64,000 bases of DNA from assembly GCA_049792815.1 (NCBI GenBank), contig JBARBG010000081.1, positions 28,882-92,881 on the forward strand, written 5' to 3'. The notes below the pieces were generated by a model, which saw only the letters and a program-made list of their open reading frames with translations, was not told the origin of the DNA and ran no database searches. Below, in pieces: positions 49,412 to 58,434 of the stretch. Made by a program: the position numbers and the translations under genes. The first letter of the stretch is position 1, and each line of letters begins with the position of its first letter. Source of the DNA: DAIDKA01 sp049792815. GTDB taxonomy: Bacteria; Pseudomonadota; Gammaproteobacteria; Steroidobacterales; Steroidobacteraceae.

Positions 49412-51403
49412 GTGATCAGATCAGTGACCTGTTCGCGCAGGGTGGCGGCTGTGGTCACGCTGCTTGTGGCTGCCGGCGCGCGCGGCGCGTTGGCACAGGC
49501 GCCTGATACCACCACTGAAAATCTGAAGTCCCTGAGCCTGGATCAGCTCATGGATGTCGAAGTCACCTCGGTGTCGCGGCATCCGGAGAAGCTGCTGCAG
49601 ACGGCCTCGGCGATCCAGGTCATTACGCGCGAAGACATCCGCCGCTCCGGGGCCACGAGCATTGCTGAGGCACTGCGCCTGGCCGACAACCTCGAGGTGG
49701 CGCAGAAGAACTCCCACGACTGGGGAATCAGCGCCCGCGGTTTCAATACGGATCTGGCCAACAAGCTGCTGGTCATGATCGATGGCCGCACGGTCTATAC
49801 GCCGCTTTTTTCCGGGGTCTTCTGGGATATCCAGGACTATCCGCTCGAGGACATCGAGCGCATCGAAGTCATCAGCGGCCCCGGGGGAACTCTCTGGGGC
49901 GCCAATGCGGTCAATGGCGTCATCAACATCATCACGCGCAAGGCTGGCGATACCCAGGGCGCGTACGTTGAGGGTGGTGGCGGCAACCAGCTGCAGCAGT
50001 TCGGTGGTGTCCGTTATGGCGACAGTGTGGGGGATGCCACGCAGTTCCGGGTCTACGGGAAGTACTTCGACCGCGGCGATGAGTCCATCGCCAATGGCAG
50101 CCCGGCTGAGGATTCGTGGCACCAGGCCCAAGGCGGTTTTCGCATGGATTCGGTGTTGTCGCCGCAGGACAATCTGAGCGTCCACGGCGACTTCTATGAT
50201 GGTCGGGAGCATGAGGAAGCCGACAACACTGCGCGCACCGGCGGTGGCAACCTGGTCGGCCAATGGACGCATCAATCCGCCAGCGGTTCGCGGATGAGCC
50301 TGCAGTCGTACTATGACCGTACTCATCTGGCGGACCCGGTCGCTGAGACCGTGATCGGGACTACTCCGATCGCACCGGCGGGCTTCCTGAAGGATGACCT
50401 GACGACCCTGGACATGGATTTCCAGGACCAGTTGCAGACCGGAGCAGTGCATCACCTGGTCTGGGGCATGGACTATCGATTCACACATGATGTGGTGCAG
50501 AACGCTCCGGGGCTGGGCTTCTTCCCGACGACGCTGAACCAGCATCTGTACAGCGCGTTCCTGCAGGACGAGATAGCCCTGCGCAGCGATGTGTCACTGA
50601 CTGTAGGCTCCAAGATCGAGCACAACGACTACACCGGTTTTCAATACGAACCGAATCTGCGGTTGACGTGGACCGGGTGGCAGAACCAGGCGCTTTGGGG
50701 GGCCATCTCGCGAGCTGTCCGTGACCCTTCCAGAATCGATGTGGACTTGAAGGAACCCACGCCGCCACATCTGGTCATCCTCGAAGGCGCCGCCGACTTC
50801 AAGTCCGAGGAGATGATCGCCTACGAGCTGGGATATCGCGCCCAGATCGCCTCCCGAACCTCGGTGAGTCTTGCCACCTATTTCAATGACTACAACGATG
50901 TGCGCAGCACCAGCATCACACCGGTCACACTGCTGCCCTTTTTCTTCCAGAACAATCTGGAAGGGCACACGGCAGGAGCCGAGGTCAGTGGCACATACCA
51001 GGTCCTGGACAATTGGTCGCTGCACCTGGGCTACGATCTGCTGCAGGAGCATCTGCACGTCAAGCCGGGGCAGTTCGACCTCAGCAATGCGCTCAACGAG
51101 ACGTCGGATCCCCAGCAGCAGGTAGCTTTGCGCTCTTCGGCGACGCTGTTCGGACAACTGGAATTCGATAACGCCCTGCGCTGGGTGGACCAGTTGGTGA
51201 CCAACAACGGGCCAAATCGGGGAACAGTGCCCAGCTATTTCAGTCTCGACACGCGCCTGGCCTGGCACCTGAGCCGGGGTTTTGAGGTCTCGCTGGTGGG
51301 CCAGAACCTGCTGCAGCCCCGGCATGTCGAATTCGGCTTCCCAACGCCGCTGCGCGAGCAAATCGACCGCAGCGTCTATGCCAAGGTGGCCTGGCACTTT
51401 TGA
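49412..51403 (+). CDS. TonB-dependent outer-membrane receptor
   Basis: A 663-aa protein: signal peptide up to LAQA, a plug domain (SAIQVITREDIRRSGATSIA, ISGPGGTLWGANAVNGVINI) and a beta-barrel of ~22 strands ending in the aromatic AKVAWHF. It starts with GTG at 49412 after GGAGG. TonB receptors import siderophores, vitamins or oligosaccharides, but those linked to DUF4154 and kinases may also work as sensors. It is divergent from the YfiR operon and shares its control region, so they probably answer the same signal. Confidence 0.92.
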   Translation: MIRSVTCSRRVAAVVTLLVAAGARGALAQAPDTTTENLKSLSLDQLMDVEVTSVSRHPEKLLQTASAIQVITREDIRRSGATSIAEALRLADNLEVAQKNSHDWGISARGFNTDLANKLLVMIDGRTVYTPLFSGVFWDIQDYPLEDIERIEVISGPGGTLWGANAVNGVINIITRKAGDTQGAYVEGGGGNQLQQFGGVRYGDSVGDATQFRVYGKYFDRGDESIANGSPAEDSWHQAQGGFRMDSVLSPQDNLSVHGDFYDGREHEEADNTARTGGGNLVGQWTHQSASGSRMSLQSYYDRTHLADPVAETVIGTTPIAPAGFLKDDLTTLDMDFQDQLQTGAVHHLVWGMDYRFTHDVVQNAPGLGFFPTTLNQHLYSAFLQDEIALRSDVSLTVGSKIEHNDYTGFQYEPNLRLTWTGWQNQALWGAISRAVRDPSRIDVDLKEPTPPHLVILEGAADFKSEEMIAYELGYRAQIASRTSVSLATYFNDYNDVRSTSITPVTLLPFFFQNNLEGHTAGAEVSGTYQVLDNWSLHLGYDLLQEHLHVKPGQFDLSNALNETSDPQQQVALRSSATLFGQLEFDNALRWVDQLVTNNGPNRGTVPSYFSLDTRLAWHLSRGFEVSLVGQNLLQPRHVEFGFPTPLREQIDRSVYAKVAWHF

Positions 51404-51410
51404 TTCGCAA

Positions 51411-51428
51411 AGGCCCCCCCGGGGGGCG
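51411..51428 (+). terminator. G+C palindrome after the TonB receptor
   Basis: GGCCCCCCCGGGGGGC begins 8 bases after the receptor stop. The stem could stall polymerase, but no T run follows and there is little loop, so terminator function is only possible. Confidence 0.3.
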
Positions 51429-51493
51429 GCAATACGGTCAAATTGCCAACTGGTGCCGGGTGCCAGGGGAGCCCGGTGCCTATAGTGCGGGCT

Positions 51494-52240
51494 ATGCACG
51501 CTGTTGCGGCCCCCCTCATGGGCGTTGTACTCATACTTTCCCTGCAGGATGCCTGGGGGGGCAGCGCCTGCCCGCCGCCTTCCATTGCCGGCAGTCCCAA
51601 CGCCCTGACGACCAGTCGCCCGGCCTCCAGCGCCCCAAACGCTGCCAAGTGCCACAAACCCGCCGCCAGCACGGTAGTCGTTGCGACGGCCGCGCCGACC
51701 CCGAGTCCCGCCGCTGCGCCGGTGGCGACGTCATGGAAAAGTGTGCTCGAGCCGCTGCCTGCCGGCGGCTGGTCCTATATCACTGACGGGCCGCCCGAGA
51801 ATCCGAGCGCGGTCTATGCCTCGAGCCACAATGTCCTGCACGACGGCAACGTCGTCACGGCCTGGATTCGCTGGGAGTTCTCTCGTCCCCAGGCGGAGGT
51901 GTATCCGCTGCACTACCTGAGTGCGGTGACCCGCGAAGAGCTGGATTGCGATGCACGGGCCTACCGTCGCTCCGCCGTCTTCTATTACCTGCGCAACAAT
52001 CTGCAGGAGAAGGGGCCGTCGTTCACTGCGCTGCGCGACGACACGACCTGGAAGCCGGCCATTCCCGGCAACGAAGCCGACGCCATGCTCAATTGGGGCT
52101 GCGCGCCGGCGGCGGCGAAAGTGAAGCTTGAGAAGCCGTCCGCCACGGCGAAGCCAGCCAAGGCGACCGCGCTGCCGGTCGTCTCATCGGCGCCCGCCGC
52201 GCCGTCGAGCGGCGCCACCGACGTGCACACCGCCCGCTAG
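51494..52240 (+). CDS. Secreted protein, surface-adhesin E-like
   Basis: A 248-aa protein with an N-terminal signal/hydrophobic segment (AVAAPLMGVVLILSLQDAWG), an Ala/Pro-rich linker (residues ~55-80), a ~120-residue domain (WSYITDGPPENPSAVYASSH, DCDARAYRRSAVFYYLRNNL, NEADAMLNWGC) that resembles the surface-adhesin E family, and a low-complexity Lys/Ala/Pro tail. ATG at 51494 is chosen over an upstream GTG because it opens the signal peptide. Binding partner unknown. Confidence 0.65.
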   Translation: MHAVAAPLMGVVLILSLQDAWGGSACPPPSIAGSPNALTTSRPASSAPNAAKCHKPAASTVVVATAAPTPSPAAAPVATSWKSVLEPLPAGGWSYITDGPPENPSAVYASSHNVLHDGNVVTAWIRWEFSRPQAEVYPLHYLSAVTREELDCDARAYRRSAVFYYLRNNLQEKGPSFTALRDDTTWKPAIPGNEADAMLNWGCAPAAAKVKLEKPSATAKPAKATALPVVSSAPAAPSSGATDVHTAR

Positions 52241-53190
52241 GGCAATGGCACCGCGTAGGCCTTGAACGGGCCCGGGTCCTTGCCCTTCAGCGCCGGGCTG
52301 ATCAGGTACAGGATCTTGCCCTCCAGCGCATACACCGTATTGCCGACCAGTGTCACCGCCGGAGGTGACTGCAGGCCCTCGCGCAGCACCCGGATATCGG
52401 CATGGATACCGCTGATCGTGACCAGGTCGACGCGACCCGCATTGCCTTCGGCCAGCAGGAAGCGATTACCACCGATGAAGCGGAAACCATCCGGGCCGGC
52501 GACGGGCTGCGACAACAGCATCTGGGTGATCGGGCCGGCGGTGCCATCGGGGCGGATGTCGATGATCAGCAGTTGATTGCGGGTCACGTTGTTCAGGTAC
52601 AGCACGCCATTGCCGCCAAACACCAGGCCATCAATGCCCTTCAGGCGCATGTCATCCGCGAATACGGTCAGGTCCTTGGCCCCCTTGGCCAGCCGCAGGA
52701 TGCGGCCGTTGGGGGTGTCTGAAGCGTAGACATCCCCGTTGGGCGCCACGGAGATGTCATTGCAGATTGAAGCCGGCGCCGGAAAGGGATAATTGCCGCG
52801 CTGCCGCCCCGTTTGCAGATCGAACTGCATCAGGGAAGCGGTGCCAGTCACCGGTGGCGAACGCAGTGCGCCGGGGTCCGAGCACAGCCACAGCGTGTGG
52901 CTCGGCGCATCCACCAGCACGCCGAGCAGGGTCAGAATGCCATTCGTGGCGGTGGGTTTGATCCAGGGCCTCGCTTTGGCTGCCCCGGGCTTCGCGCGGA
53001 ACACAATGCCCTTCATGCTGCCGATGTAAACCGTGCCATCAGGCGATGAGCTCATGCTTTCCGGATACAGGTTGACGCCGTCCATGACGATATCGGGCAG
53101 GGGACCCGCGGCGGCTGCAGCCGCCACGTGAGCCGCCGCACAGTTCAGCATCGCCCCCAGAATCGCCGCCGCACAACGCATCGGTCTCAT
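52237..53190 (-). CDS. Periplasmic beta-propeller protein, SMP-30/NHL-like
   Basis: A 317-aa protein with signal peptide (MRCAAAILGAMLNCAAAHVA) and repeated blade-like segments such as SSSPDGTVYIGSMKGIVFRA, SVAPNGDVYASDTPNGRILR and IDGLVFGGNGVLYLNNVTRN, the pattern of SMP-30/gluconolactonase-like six-bladed propellers. ATG at 53190 follows AGGAG. It ends overlapping the end of the adhesin-like gene (convergent). A SIMPL-domain gene precedes it by 18 bases, likely in one transcript. Catalytic role is unproven. Confidence 0.72.
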   Translation of the reverse strand: MRPMRCAAAILGAMLNCAAAHVAAAAAAGPLPDIVMDGVNLYPESMSSSPDGTVYIGSMKGIVFRAKPGAAKARPWIKPTATNGILTLLGVLVDAPSHTLWLCSDPGALRSPPVTGTASLMQFDLQTGRQRGNYPFPAPASICNDISVAPNGDVYASDTPNGRILRLAKGAKDLTVFADDMRLKGIDGLVFGGNGVLYLNNVTRNQLLIIDIRPDGTAGPITQMLLSQPVAGPDGFRFIGGNRFLLAEGNAGRVDLVTISGIHADIRVLREGLQSPPAVTLVGNTVYALEGKILYLISPALKGKDPGPFKAYAVPLP

Positions 53191-53208
53191 GATCGAACTC
53201 CTCAAAAT

Positions 53209-53985
53209 TCAGCGGCCCGGTGCGCCCGGGCCCGCCACAAAGCGCCACTCACCGGTTACGGTTGCGGTCAGGTGTATATCACTCGGCACGATGCTGGTGG
53301 GAACTGCTCCCCGGGCCAGTGCGCTGCCCGCGGCCGGTGCATCAAGCGCAAGGCCACCCATCGGTGCGAAGCCAAATCCCGGGCCTTGGCTGATTTGCAG
53401 GATGGCGCCAAGACTGCCCCCGGCTGCCGCAGCGACGACCTCGGCATCACCGCGCGCCGCCTGCACCGCCCGCGACAGCGCGAGGTGCCGCAGCGCGGTC
53501 TCGTCAGCGGGTTTGAATCGGGGATTCGACACGTTGGTGGCGCCGGCGCCGAGCGCGGCATCCACCCACGCCCCCAACCGGTCCAGGGTTGCCGTTTCGA
53601 TCTCCAGGGTGGTGTTCGCCTGGAACCCATCGCGCCGCGCCTGCAGGGCGTGCTCGTCATACACCCACCGTGGATTGACTACCAGGCGCGTTGATTTGAA
53701 GTCCGCCGCCGGCAGACCTGCGTCGCGCAACGCCGCCGTCACGGCTTGGGACAATCGCGCCCCTTCCGCGCCTGCCGCCGCAGGCGTGTCCCCGTGGGTT
53801 TCGATGCCCACAGTCAGCGTCGCCCGGGCCGCGGGTGCTACGGCTTCACCACTGCCACTCATCATGATGCGCGGCGCGCTCTCGGCGGCGCCATCCGCAG
53901 TGTCAGCGGCCGCCGCAGAGCCGGCGGCGAGCATTAGCAGCAGGCTGGACAAATGCACCAGGCCTTTGGCGACAGTGATTGTCAT
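53209..53985 (-). CDS. SIMPL-domain (DUF541) periplasmic protein
   Basis: A 258-aa protein: signal peptide MTITVAKGLVHLSSLLLMLA cleaved near AAA, then IMMSGSGEAVAPAARATLTV, GARLSQAVTAALRDAGLPAA and LVVNPRWVYDEHA, the SIMPL domain layout. Known members are periplasmic or outer-membrane-associated and have been linked to oxidative stress and receptor-like complexes. It probably shares a transcript with the propeller gene. Function here unknown. Confidence 0.85.
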   Translation of the reverse strand: MTITVAKGLVHLSSLLLMLAAGSAAAADTADGAAESAPRIMMSGSGEAVAPAARATLTVGIETHGDTPAAAGAEGARLSQAVTAALRDAGLPAADFKSTRLVVNPRWVYDEHALQARRDGFQANTTLEIETATLDRLGAWVDAALGAGATNVSNPRFKPADETALRHLALSRAVQAARGDAEVVAAAAGGSLGAILQISQGPGFGFAPMGGLALDAPAAGSALARGAVPTSIVPSDIHLTATVTGEWRFVAGPGAPGR

Positions 53986-53997
53986 GCGAACACTCCT

Positions 53998-54858
53998 TTA
54001 GCTGCGCCAGCGATCCTGTGCGGCCGCGCGCCAGGCACGCACGTTGCGCAGCACCTGCTTGCGGATGCGTACGATGAATTTGAGCTTTTCAAACAGCAGC
54101 AGCAACACCGGCGCCAGTGCCGGCGGCAGGCCAGGCCGGTAGACGTGACCCTGCTTCAGCATCCTCTGGCCACCGAATGTTGGGAAGCGGGCGAGGATGC
54201 TGCGCATCTCCTGGCCCGGGTCCACCCCCATGGCGGTGAGTTTGCGATAGAAGGCCGTGGGCCGGCCGTCGCCCGTACGCGTATGGTCCATGGACACCGC
54301 ATCGACCACATGCACCGGATGGCGCCCTTCGAGCAGGCACCCCCAGGCGATGTCGGTGCCCCACGTGCTGCGCGACCAGTCGAAGGTGGGCAGCAGCTCC
54401 AGCAGCGCCGCGGTGGAGAAGCACGGCGCCATGACCTCGACGAAGCTCAGACGGCGCATCAGACAGGCGGGATTGCGCACCAGCACATTGATGGTGGTAT
54501 GCGTAAACCAGTTCAGTGAAGGTTGTGAAAGGTACGTCCCGTACTGCTCGCACAACTGGAAAAACCGCGTGAGGGCGCCGGGCCGCAGATAGACATCATC
54601 ATCGAGCAGCGCGACATAGCGCCAGGGCCAGGGCTGCGGCCGCTGTTTCCAGAACTCCAGGAACCCGTCCAGCTTGTTGAAGCCGCCGGCACTGTAGTAC
54701 TCGGCCCGCTGCTCCGGGAGGGGTGGTACGTACCAGCTCACGCAGCAATCCCAGTTGCGGTCAGGGTTTTCAGCCAGCAGTCGGGTATGCAGTGACTCGG
54801 CGCCGGCCCGGATGAAAACCAGGTAGGGGCGATGCGCGCAATCTCGGGGCTGACTCAT
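53998..54858 (-). CDS. DUF707/glycosyltransferase-like protein
   Basis: A 286-aa protein. The core YVALLDDDVYLRPGALTRFF carries a DDD motif typical of GT-A glycosyltransferases, and QPSLNWFTHTTINVLVRNPA, FVEVMAPCFSTAALLELLPT and WGTDIAWG are the DUF707 signature. No signal peptide. ATG at 54858 is chosen because the upstream open frame reads across the next gene in another frame. Predicted to add a sugar to a surface glycan; donor and acceptor unknown. Confidence 0.75.
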   Translation of the reverse strand: MSQPRDCAHRPYLVFIRAGAESLHTRLLAENPDRNWDCCVSWYVPPLPEQRAEYYSAGGFNKLDGFLEFWKQRPQPWPWRYVALLDDDVYLRPGALTRFFQLCEQYGTYLSQPSLNWFTHTTINVLVRNPACLMRRLSFVEVMAPCFSTAALLELLPTFDWSRSTWGTDIAWGCLLEGRHPVHVVDAVSMDHTRTGDGRPTAFYRKLTAMGVDPGQEMRSILARFPTFGGQRMLKQGHVYRPGLPPALAPVLLLLFEKLKFIVRIRKQVLRNVRAWRAAAQDRWRS

Positions 54859-54892
54859 CTCGCGTGCATGGTACACGCCGGATCGGGTCGGC

Positions 54893-55420
54893 TTAAGGGT
54901 AGGTGAGTACCGCCTGGCGCACGCGTTCGCAGTGCTGCAGGCAACGCCGGTGGCCGACCAGCGAGAAGCCGACATTGGGATCGCAGATGCTGGCCACCAG
55001 CACCTCGTGGTCGCGGAACTCAACGCACACCCGCTCGCCCTCGGCGAACAGGTTGCCGGGGGTCCGGGCTTCAAGCGCGCCGGCGGACTGGCGGGTAATG
55101 CTCCAGCCGGCGTCGGCTGCCAGACGGCGTACCGCTCCGAAGGCAGTTTCGCGGTCGGTGCTGATGGGTATGGCGGTGTAGCGCAGCCAGCGCAGCTGCA
55201 GGCGCAGTATCAGGGCGCCGGCGGCGCCGGTCGACACCAGGCCGAAGAGCCCCGCGGCAGTGATCGCCAGTGCGTCACGCACCGTCACCAGGAAGGCCGA
55301 CACGGTGATCAGCGCCAGGCACAGCGTCGCCAGGAAGCCGAAGAATACGACGGGCGCGAAATACTTGGCCCGGTCGATTCCCTGGAGCTTGAGAGTGGCG
55401 GGAAAGGTCGCACTGTACAT
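54893..55420 (-). CDS. Membrane protein of unknown function
   Basis: A 175-aa protein with two adjacent transmembrane segments (FAPVVFFGFLATLCLALITV and ALAITAAGLFGLVSTGAAGA) and a cytoplasmic C-terminal domain (GAVRRLAADAGWSITRQSAG, VEFRDHEVLVASICDPNVGF). No family recognised. ATG at 55420 is taken instead of a longer start at 55468. It may share a promoter region with the divergent Bax-inhibitor-like gene. Confidence 0.6.
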   Translation of the reverse strand: MYSATFPATLKLQGIDRAKYFAPVVFFGFLATLCLALITVSAFLVTVRDALAITAAGLFGLVSTGAAGALILRLQLRWLRYTAIPISTDRETAFGAVRRLAADAGWSITRQSAGALEARTPGNLFAEGERVCVEFRDHEVLVASICDPNVGFSLVGHRRCLQHCERVRQAVLTYP

Positions 55421-55562
55421 GGGTGCAAGTATGCCCGGCCGCCGCCAGGGGTGCGTGCGCCTGGTCACGCTCTGGCGTGAAAATCAATATGTTTCATGCC
55501 GCCACCCTTGCGTTTCGCCGATTCGACTATAATGAGCAGGCATCGCGCACCAGGAGACTTCG

Positions 55563-56321
55563 ATGGCTGACCGCTTCCAACGCTCCGGCAACCCCGGCCT
55601 GAACGACAAGACCTTCGCCAACCAGCCGCTGGTGGGTGTTGGCGGCGAGCGCATGACGGTACAGGGCGCGGTCAACAAATCGTTTCTGCTGCTGGTGGTG
55701 CTGCTGGCCGGCGCCTTCTGGCCCTGGTCGCAGTACCTGAGCACGGGCGATGCCTCGGTGGTGCAGCCCCTGTTCTACCTGGGTATCTTCGGCGGCCTGA
55801 TCCTGGCCGTGATCATGAGCTTCAAGCCGGCCATGGCCACCTACCTCGCCATTCCCTATGCGGCGCTTGAAGGTCTGGCCATGGGCGGCATCTCCGCCAT
55901 GCTCGAGCGTCGCTACCCGGGTATTGCCATGCAGGCGGTGGGGGCGACCTTCGCGGTATTCGCCGCCATGCTGCTGGCCTACAAGACCGGCCTGATCCGG
56001 GCCACTGAGCGCTTCAAGTCCGTGGTGGTTGCCGCCACCGGGGCGATCTTCCTGTTCTACCTGGTCTCAATGATCGTGGGCTTCTTCCATGTGAACACCG
56101 CCGGGATGTTCAACGGTTCGGCCCTGGGGATCGGCATTTCGCTGGTGATCATCGTCGTGGCCGCCCTGAACCTGATCCTGGACTTCGACATCATGGAAAC
56201 CGGCGCGGCCCGCGGCGCACCCAAGTACATGGAATGGTTTTCCGCCTTCGGCCTGCTGGTGACCCTGGTGTGGCTGTACCTGGAAATCCTGCGGCTGCTC
56301 GCCAACAGCCGCCGCAATTAA
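55563..56321 (+). CDS. Bax inhibitor-1/YccA-family membrane protein
   Basis: A 252-aa integral membrane protein with about seven helices and a hydrophilic N-terminus (NPGLNDKTFANQP). Segments such as YLAIPYAALEGLAMGGISAM and ILDFDIMETGAARGAP, including the conserved acidic pair in the last helices, match the large Bax inhibitor-1-like family (YccA/YbhL relatives). Bacterial members are thought to be ion or calcium leak channels or to modulate membrane proteases. GGAG precedes the ATG. It appears to be a single-gene unit. Confidence 0.85.
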   Translation: MADRFQRSGNPGLNDKTFANQPLVGVGGERMTVQGAVNKSFLLLVVLLAGAFWPWSQYLSTGDASVVQPLFYLGIFGGLILAVIMSFKPAMATYLAIPYAALEGLAMGGISAMLERRYPGIAMQAVGATFAVFAAMLLAYKTGLIRATERFKSVVVAATGAIFLFYLVSMIVGFFHVNTAGMFNGSALGIGISLVIIVVAALNLILDFDIMETGAARGAPKYMEWFSAFGLLVTLVWLYLEILRLLANSRRN

Positions 56322-56333
56322 AAGGGTAGGCGG

Positions 56334-58349
56334 CTAGGCGCGTCGCATCCGGCGCCACAGCGCCAGGGTCAGCGCGCCTACCACGGCGGCGATGACGGTG
56401 CTTCGCAGCCAGTAGTCGCCCAGCCAGTCCAGGGGCCGGCGCCACGCGGCCGTATGCGCCAGCACCCGCAGACCCAGTAGCTGGTAGACCTGCGCATTGG
56501 CCGCTAGATATCGGGGGTAGTCGGCCGGATCCACGTGGTCTGATCGCACCAGGTAGCTGTGCGTGATCTCCACTCGGCCCGGTGAAAAACGCACCTCGCG
56601 CTGGTAGCGAAACGCGGGATTCTCGACCACGGTTGTGCCGGCCAGGACCCGCAGGTCAGGCGGCAGCGACGCCACAATGTGTTCATCAAGTTTGAGGGGC
56701 CAGGGCAGGCTCAGGGGTTGGCGCCGCGTGGCCTCATCGCGCGGTTGCACCACCTCGGCGAGGCCTTCGGCGAAAAAACTGAAGTGCGGATCCCTCCCAT
56801 CGCCGAACGGGCGCGCAAGGCGAAAGCGCGCTGTGAGCTGCACCGTCTGGCCGTCCGCCAGGTCCTCAAGCTGTACGTCACCCACGGCGCTGGCATCCGG
56901 GTAGTCCTGCGCCACACTCTGTATCTGAGCCAGTTGCAGTTGCGCCTGACTTTGCGCGCGCAGCTCCTGGCGGGCGGCCTGCGCCCAGCTGCCATGAAAT
57001 CGTGTCGTCACGCTGAGCATGGCGGGGCGGAGGTTGCCGGCGCGCAGATCGAACTGCTGCAGCACCGAACGCAACCGCGATTCAGGTTGCGGCGGCGGCA
57101 GCGGCACCACCTGGCCGTCGGTGCCGATCAGCAGCGCATGCTGCAGATCCGCAGTATCGGTCGTGGACAGGTCGGTGGCGGGACCGGCTGCCGCGGGATT
57201 GAGCCAATAACGCTGGGTTCCGGCGCGCACCAGCACCAGTGCCGAATCCAGGACGTAGGGCGAGGGCAGACTCTCTTCGAGCAATGCTCCGCGATGGCTG
57301 TCGGCGAGCGCCACCTGCGCATCGACCCCCAGTCGTCGCAGCAGCGACACCAGCAGCCGCGCCAGGTCCCGGCCGTCGCCAAAGCCCCGCTGCAGCAACG
57401 TGGCTGGATCGGCAGGCACATACGGTCCACTGCCCGAGAGGTTCATCGCATGGACCTTGGTCTGCACGAGGCGCAGGGCACCCAGAATCATGGCGGGCGT
57501 CGCCGCTGCGCCCGGTGGCTGCTGGACCACGGCCGAGGTGGCGTCGTACAACGGTGCGAGCTGCGTGGCCACCTGGTTCCAGTCGGCGAAGTCGCTCAGC
57601 TGTACCAGGTCCTGGCGCGTGAACCAGCGCGGTGTATCAGGCTCGGCGGCCGCCGGCACCAGGTCCCGCCACTGGATGTCGAGCTCACCGGCGCGTGACT
57701 GAATCTGCGGCGCCGCGCCCGCGACGCCCCGGATGAGCCGGTACTGCAGGGCGCGACCGGCAGGCCAGAGCACGCGCAGCCGCTCCCAGTGCAGCGGCAG
57801 CCCGGCCCCGCTCGGCCACTGCGCAGCGTAGTGACCGGCTATCACGCCCGGGAAGCGCGCCGCCAGCGACTGCACCGTGTATTCAAACTCGAGTACGTCA
57901 CCGGGCTGCGCGCCCGGAACCTGCAGGCTGAACAGCAGCTGCGGATTCAATTCATTCTTGTGTGGATCGGCCTCGGCGGGTTGGGTTCTGACCAGTTGGC
58001 GAATCTGCGCAGCGTTGAAGACCTGGGCGCTGCCGGCTGCGCGGGTCAGCTTCAGTGCATGAATCACCAGCAGCTGGAAGCGTGGATCCAGGCCCAACGA
58101 CAGCTGGGACGCATCCTCGGTGACTTGATCCGCCGTCAGGGGCAGCAAGGTGTGTTCGTAGCGCTCATCGCCCGCGGCGGTGACGCGGATCTGGCGATCG
58201 TGCCACGGCAGCGTGGTGCCCGCGGGTGGGTCCTGCACCCAGCCTTCACGTGGGGCCACGCTCCATGCCGAAGCGGCTGCGGCGCTGAACGGCAACAGCC
58301 CTGCGAGCAGGCACCCGGCGAGACGCTGAATTACCACAAGGCATCGCAT
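56334..58349 (-). CDS. DUF3857/transglutaminase-like protein
   Basis: A 671-aa exported protein: signal peptide near the N-terminus (RLAGCLLAGLLPFSAAAASA), a DUF3857 beta-domain (residues ~40-250, HERYEHT-like ERYEHTLLPL and DVLEFEYTVQ), a transglutaminase-like domain with FGDGRDLARLLVSLLRRLGV and QVALADSHRG, where the usual catalytic Cys (GDCKD) is replaced (GDGRD), and a C-terminal membrane helix (LRSTVIAAVVGALTLALW). Loss of the Cys suggests a structural rather than enzymatic role. Convergent with the gene at 55563. Confidence 0.8.
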   Translation of the reverse strand: MRCLVVIQRLAGCLLAGLLPFSAAAASAWSVAPREGWVQDPPAGTTLPWHDRQIRVTAAGDERYEHTLLPLTADQVTEDASQLSLGLDPRFQLLVIHALKLTRAAGSAQVFNAAQIRQLVRTQPAEADPHKNELNPQLLFSLQVPGAQPGDVLEFEYTVQSLAARFPGVIAGHYAAQWPSGAGLPLHWERLRVLWPAGRALQYRLIRGVAGAAPQIQSRAGELDIQWRDLVPAAAEPDTPRWFTRQDLVQLSDFADWNQVATQLAPLYDATSAVVQQPPGAAATPAMILGALRLVQTKVHAMNLSGSGPYVPADPATLLQRGFGDGRDLARLLVSLLRRLGVDAQVALADSHRGALLEESLPSPYVLDSALVLVRAGTQRYWLNPAAAGPATDLSTTDTADLQHALLIGTDGQVVPLPPPQPESRLRSVLQQFDLRAGNLRPAMLSVTTRFHGSWAQAARQELRAQSQAQLQLAQIQSVAQDYPDASAVGDVQLEDLADGQTVQLTARFRLARPFGDGRDPHFSFFAEGLAEVVQPRDEATRRQPLSLPWPLKLDEHIVASLPPDLRVLAGTTVVENPAFRYQREVRFSPGRVEITHSYLVRSDHVDPADYPRYLAANAQVYQLLGLRVLAHTAAWRRPLDWLGDYWLRSTVIAAVVGALTLALWRRMRRA

Positions 58350-58434
58350 GTGAGGGACAGCCTACGTTGCATGTAAAGGACAGCCTACGTTGCGCCATGC
58401 TGTAATGCCGAAGAGATTATCAGGGGGTCTGTCA

